From contig CP054181.1 of the NCBI GenBank assembly GCA_015709655.1, positions 1,484,207 to 1,548,206 on the forward strand: DNA of 64,000 nt. Reading direction: 5' to 3'. Below the pieces are notes generated by a model. It saw nothing but the letters and a program-made list of their open reading frames with translations, was not told the DNA's origin and did no database searches. This stretch comes from Ignavibacteria bacterium. GTDB lineage: Bacteria; Bacteroidota; Ignavibacteria; Kapaibacteriales; Kapaibacteriaceae. A program made the translations under genes and the position numbers. Of this stretch, positions 61,206 to 64,000 are shown in pieces. The stretch's first letter is position 1, and the number at the start of each line of letters is the position of its first letter.

Positions 61206-63239
61206 TTAGTACTTGATCACTACAGCAGAGGCAACTCCGTGGTGCGAGGTAATGCGTATGGCGTATGCTCCCGGAAGAACAGAACCCAGAGTACCGCCGG
61301 TAAACGGTAATTCGACAGCACCCGAGTAAACAGTAGTGCTATAGAGTTGCTTCCCTGATAAGCTTGAAATCGTTAGAGTTCCTCCCCTGAACTCGTCGGG
61401 TATCAGCACATTCAAGCTTTCTGAAAATGGATTAGGGTAAACAGTAAGTAATGCATGAGCAGGCTGATATTCATAAACACCCGACGGGTTTAACCGCGTA
61501 ATAACAGTTACTGGCGGAGATGTGTAGCTATCTGTTATTAACGAAACTTTTGCACTGGATCTGGCTGTATCCTGAAACTGGAGCACTGCACTCACCCAAA
61601 TGGTATCGCCGGGAATAAACGATCCGGTATCTACTTCGGTAACATGAATATTAACCTTGCGTTGCGTGTTGTGTACAAACGTGCCAGTAACTGAAACCGG
61701 TGCCGAGCCAACTACAATAAACGGTAGTCTTACAGTTGTATCCTTGTATCCGCTGAAATACAACTCAACAGTATCAGCAACCGGTGTGGCTACACCTGAA
61801 TTTGTTGTACCAACAAGTACAACAGAATCGCTCTGTCCCTCTCCATAACCAATACGAATAGTTTGGATATACCGTCCGGTATCAGGGGGCGCAAACTCGA
61901 GAGGAATATATGTTGTATCAAGAGGCAAAACATGGACCGGAAATAACCACTGCATCGAATGAAGGATATCTGCTGTAGGTTGTATAAGATTCCAGACATA
62001 GTTAATGTGAATTGTACCGGTGCCCGTATTAATGACAGGCACATCAACTTTTCGAGTGAACCCCGGTGTAGCCGAAATAAATACAGTATCGGGAATGATG
62101 AATTCAGCAGGAGTGGTATCCGGTATCGAAACAAGTTCCAAAACCCTGTCATCGTGTGACAGCGGAAATGGAGGCTGTCCCATTGCTTCCTTATTACTGG
62201 TACAAACAAAGATTCTTCCGTCCTTAGTAACAGCGATATCACGGAGACGTCCCACACTATTAGAGAATACCTCAAAGTGGCTCTGAATTTCTGTCCCCTC
62301 ATCGTTAAGCTTCAAAAACTGCATCATGCTTCCCTTCAGATAGACCTGGATAAGGCAATTCTTCAGCTCGGCAAACCTGTCAGCATTGTAATAATCCATT
62401 CCGCCTGGCGCCCAGGTCACATCACCGGTACTCCACCGGGGTGGCAACACATTGGCGGAGTCACAGTATTCAATCTCATCGTCTTCATCGCACGGACCTT
62501 CTACCATAGGCCAGCCGTAGTTGCCGCCTTTTACAATGAAGTTAATTTCATCTTCTATAGCATTACCATGTTCGCTTGCCCAGATGTTACCGTTCGGAAG
62601 AATAACAAATCCCTGAACGTTACGATGCCCTTTTGACCACATAGAGTTGCCCGGGACCGGATTGTCGGCCGGTACCGACCCATCCAGATTTACCCGATGA
62701 ATCTTCCCTTCGATAACGTCATCTTCCAAAGCAAGCCATGTACGTGGCATATCGCCACCGGTTATCCACAGCTTTCTGTTATCATCAATAAACAATCGTG
62801 TACCCTGATGCATCGTGGCTGCGGGCTCCAGCCGAAATACTTCCATTGGATTTGTAAGAACATTCTGTTCGTAGATATAGCGCTCTACCACCCGTACGGG
62901 GTGTTCTTCGGTACCGCCGATCCACGATACATACACCCAGGGTGTATCTGCAAAGTTGGGATGAAAGCAAAATCCAAGCATTCCGGTTTCTTTTACCAGA
63001 AGAACTTTGTCATGAAGGTCCAGAATTGTATCACGCTCACCGGTTTCGAGATTGGTACGTGTACAGTAGCCAATACGTTCGGTAGCCCAGAGCCATCCGT
63101 CGGGGCCTTCCTTGATTTCCCAAGGGATGGTGTATCCGGTGGCAACGGTTACCAGTGTGTAGGTTGAGTTAGCCGCGGAAGATGTTTGAACAAGTACAAC
63201 AAGAATAACAGCAAGGGCAACAGTAAGTGATTTTAACAT
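61206..63239 (-). CDS. T9SS-exported glucose/sorbosone-dehydrogenase-like protein
   Basis: 677 residues. Signal peptide ending near SSA, then a six-bladed propeller of the glucose/sorbosone dehydrogenase type (VATGYTIPWEIKEGPDGWLWATERIGYCTR, GMLGFCFHPNFADTPWVYVSW, GNYGWPMVEGPCDEDDEIEYCD, RIFVCTSNK). Residues ~390–590 hold Ig-like repeats. The C-terminus is a type A sorting domain: LTVYPNPFSESLNVLI...GAYAIRITSHHGVASAVVIKY. PQQ dependence is usual for the family; substrate unknown. It sits 2 bases after the pdxB start on the same strand and 25 bases after the Ig-like gene. Confidence 0.88.
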   Translation of the reverse strand: MLKSLTVALAVILVVLVQTSSAANSTYTLVTVATGYTIPWEIKEGPDGWLWATERIGYCTRTNLETGERDTILDLHDKVLLVKETGMLGFCFHPNFADTPWVYVSWIGGTEEHPVRVVERYIYEQNVLTNPMEVFRLEPAATMHQGTRLFIDDNRKLWITGGDMPRTWLALEDDVIEGKIHRVNLDGSVPADNPVPGNSMWSKGHRNVQGFVILPNGNIWASEHGNAIEDEINFIVKGGNYGWPMVEGPCDEDDEIEYCDSANVLPPRWSTGDVTWAPGGMDYYNADRFAELKNCLIQVYLKGSMMQFLKLNDEGTEIQSHFEVFSNSVGRLRDIAVTKDGRIFVCTSNKEAMGQPPFPLSHDDRVLELVSIPDTTPAEFIIPDTVFISATPGFTRKVDVPVINTGTGTIHINYVWNLIQPTADILHSMQWLFPVHVLPLDTTYIPLEFAPPDTGRYIQTIRIGYGEGQSDSVVLVGTTNSGVATPVADTVELYFSGYKDTTVRLPFIVVGSAPVSVTGTFVHNTQRKVNIHVTEVDTGSFIPGDTIWVSAVLQFQDTARSSAKVSLITDSYTSPPVTVITRLNPSGVYEYQPAHALLTVYPNPFSESLNVLIPDEFRGGTLTISSLSGKQLYSTTVYSGAVELPFTGGTLGSVLPGAYAIRITSHHGVASAVVIKY

Positions 63240-63264
63240 TTAAAAAGTAAGGATAATAAAGAAA

Positions 63265-64000
63265 TTACTCGATAGAAACCAAAACACCCTCAGTAGTCCA
63301 GCGGGGGCGAATAGTAACAAGAATGTTCGTCTTAAAAAAAGGTTCTGAGTGAACAAACGGGTAATGAGATCCGTAGTCGTAGCTGGCATTTCCGTTTCTA
63401 TCCTCAAACACATCAATGATGTAATCTCCGGGTGCAAGCGAATCTGCATACCAGGTATTCCCGGAAATCAGTTTCACCGTTCGAACAATTTTGTTGGAAA
63501 CGGAGTGGATACGTGCAACGTAAGTATAGTTTGTAATTCGATGTGATGTGAATTCACCACGTACTGAACCAAGACGAATATCCGGATTGGCTGAATCTGC
63601 ATGTATCGGTGTTTCCAGGCTTACAGTTGTGTCGGCAGGGGCAGGGCCTACAACAATCAGCAGCGAGTCTGTATGTTCCTGCGTAACGGAAACATCTCCA
63701 GATGCAATGCCAAACTGCTCCGTGAAATCCGGTAAGCCATTCATATTAGAATCGTTAAATGCAAGAACTCTGAATAAGCCATTGGCAAGCCCCTTAATCG
63801 AGAATGTGCCGTCGGAGCCTATCTGAATTTGGTAGGGGGCTATGGCTTTCATGCTGTTAAAGGCAGAGTCAAGAGTGTCTGCCCGTGGGAACGCAGCAAC
63901 AACCAGGTTGGACAGATTTTCCGCAACAACACGTCCGCTAATAGTTCCGGTGTCGATGACCGGTCCGGTGCTAAAAATAATTGTTGTTGCCTGAGTTGGT
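63265..64000 (-). CDS. Ig-like exported protein, C-terminal part (runs off the window)
   Basis: The minus-strand frame is open to the window edge. From the edge it reads FSTGPVIDTGTISGRVVAENLSNLVVAAFP, then YQIQIGSDGTFSIKGLANGLFRVLAFNDSNMNGLPDFTEQFGIASGDV, and ends ...NILVTIRPRWTTEGVLVSIE at 63265. The DTGTISGRV and FNDSNxNGxPD patterns are those of Ig-like (SbsA-type) domain proteins common in Chlorobiota-like genomes. Only the C-terminal 245 residues are present. Probably surface-associated and co-transcribed with the propeller protein. Confidence 0.8.
   Translation of the reverse strand, partial: PTQATTIIFSTGPVIDTGTISGRVVAENLSNLVVAAFPRADTLDSAFNSMKAIAPYQIQIGSDGTFSIKGLANGLFRVLAFNDSNMNGLPDFTEQFGIASGDVSVTQEHTDSLLIVVGPAPADTTVSLETPIHADSANPDIRLGSVRGEFTSHRITNYTYVARIHSVSNKIVRTVKLISGNTWYADSLAPGDYIIDVFEDRNGNASYDYGSHYPFVHSEPFFKTNILVTIRPRWTTEGVLVSIE

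Noticed and set aside
61206-63239. Proven PQQ enzyme
   Set aside because: The propeller family is clear, but cofactor and substrate cannot be read from the sequence, so only the family is called.

Overview
The window reads as a chromosomal segment from an uncultured-type member of the Bacteroidota–Chlorobiota group, possibly Kapabacteria- or Ignavibacteria-like (lineage is an inference). The signs are type IX secretion C-terminal sorting domains on several large exported proteins, a bacillithiol-type deacetylase gene (bshB1), a clade II (Sec-exported) nitrous oxide reductase cluster, and promoters with the Bacteroidota -7 box TAnnTTTG. A 27.8-kb integrated element with visibly GC-richer, differently styled genes sits in the middle.

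Region 1 (1–12.0 kb) is core genome. A co-oriented minus-strand run goes rnhA, dut, rpiB, bshB1, rsmH, murF, mraY, ispD, with stop/start overlaps at several junctions. It is a shortened dcw-like cluster lacking ftsL, ftsI and murE between rsmH and murF. Then come comM/yifB, an RmlD-like reductase, a Kef-type antiporter, and a PAS domain fused to a UbiA/MenA-type prenyltransferase.

Region 2 (12.05–22.97 kb) is a nitrous-oxide-respiration operon on the minus strand. From the promoter: an Rrf2 regulator with a palindromic operator, a Ric/ScdA-like hemerythrin, a lipoprotein cytochrome c, nosZ, a membrane protein, nosL, a Met/His-rich lipoprotein, a copper-type TonB receptor with an OprC/NosA-like CxxxM...HxM site, nosD, nosF, nosY and a fasciclin lipoprotein. 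Together they would import copper, build and protect NosZ, and feed it electrons.

Region 3 (22.97–27.3 kb) is a scarred accessory stretch: an IS3 orfA remnant, two exported proteins bracketed by a ~31-bp imperfect direct repeat, a SnoaL-like protein and a broken mgtE.

Region 4 (27.32–55.16 kb) is an integrative element in the 3' end of tRNA-Glu(UUC). A 14-bp core repeat GTACACCGTACGGG marks both ends, and a tyrosine recombinase lies next to the tRNA. The left end has DnaA-box-like repeats, an excisionase-like HTH protein and a possible replication initiator. The cargo is a dense minus-strand set of defence-type genes (AbiJ-like, PD-(D/E)XK nuclease, two HEPN-type proteins, tandem AbiTii proteins, OLD-family ATPase/TOPRIM nuclease, several membrane-anchored small proteins), an XRE regulator with a paired operator, a T9SS subtilase cleanly interrupted by an IS3-family insertion with a 3-bp target duplication, an Asp-box exported protein, a SIR2 protein, and an AlbA_2 protein flanked by two copies of an unknown small protein.

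Region 5 (55.2–64 kb) returns to core genes: tRNA-Glu, coaE, trxA, a pterin carbinolamine dehydratase, eno, a phosphohexomutase, rmlC, pdxB, a T9SS-exported glucose/sorbosone-dehydrogenase-like protein and a partial Ig-like exported protein.
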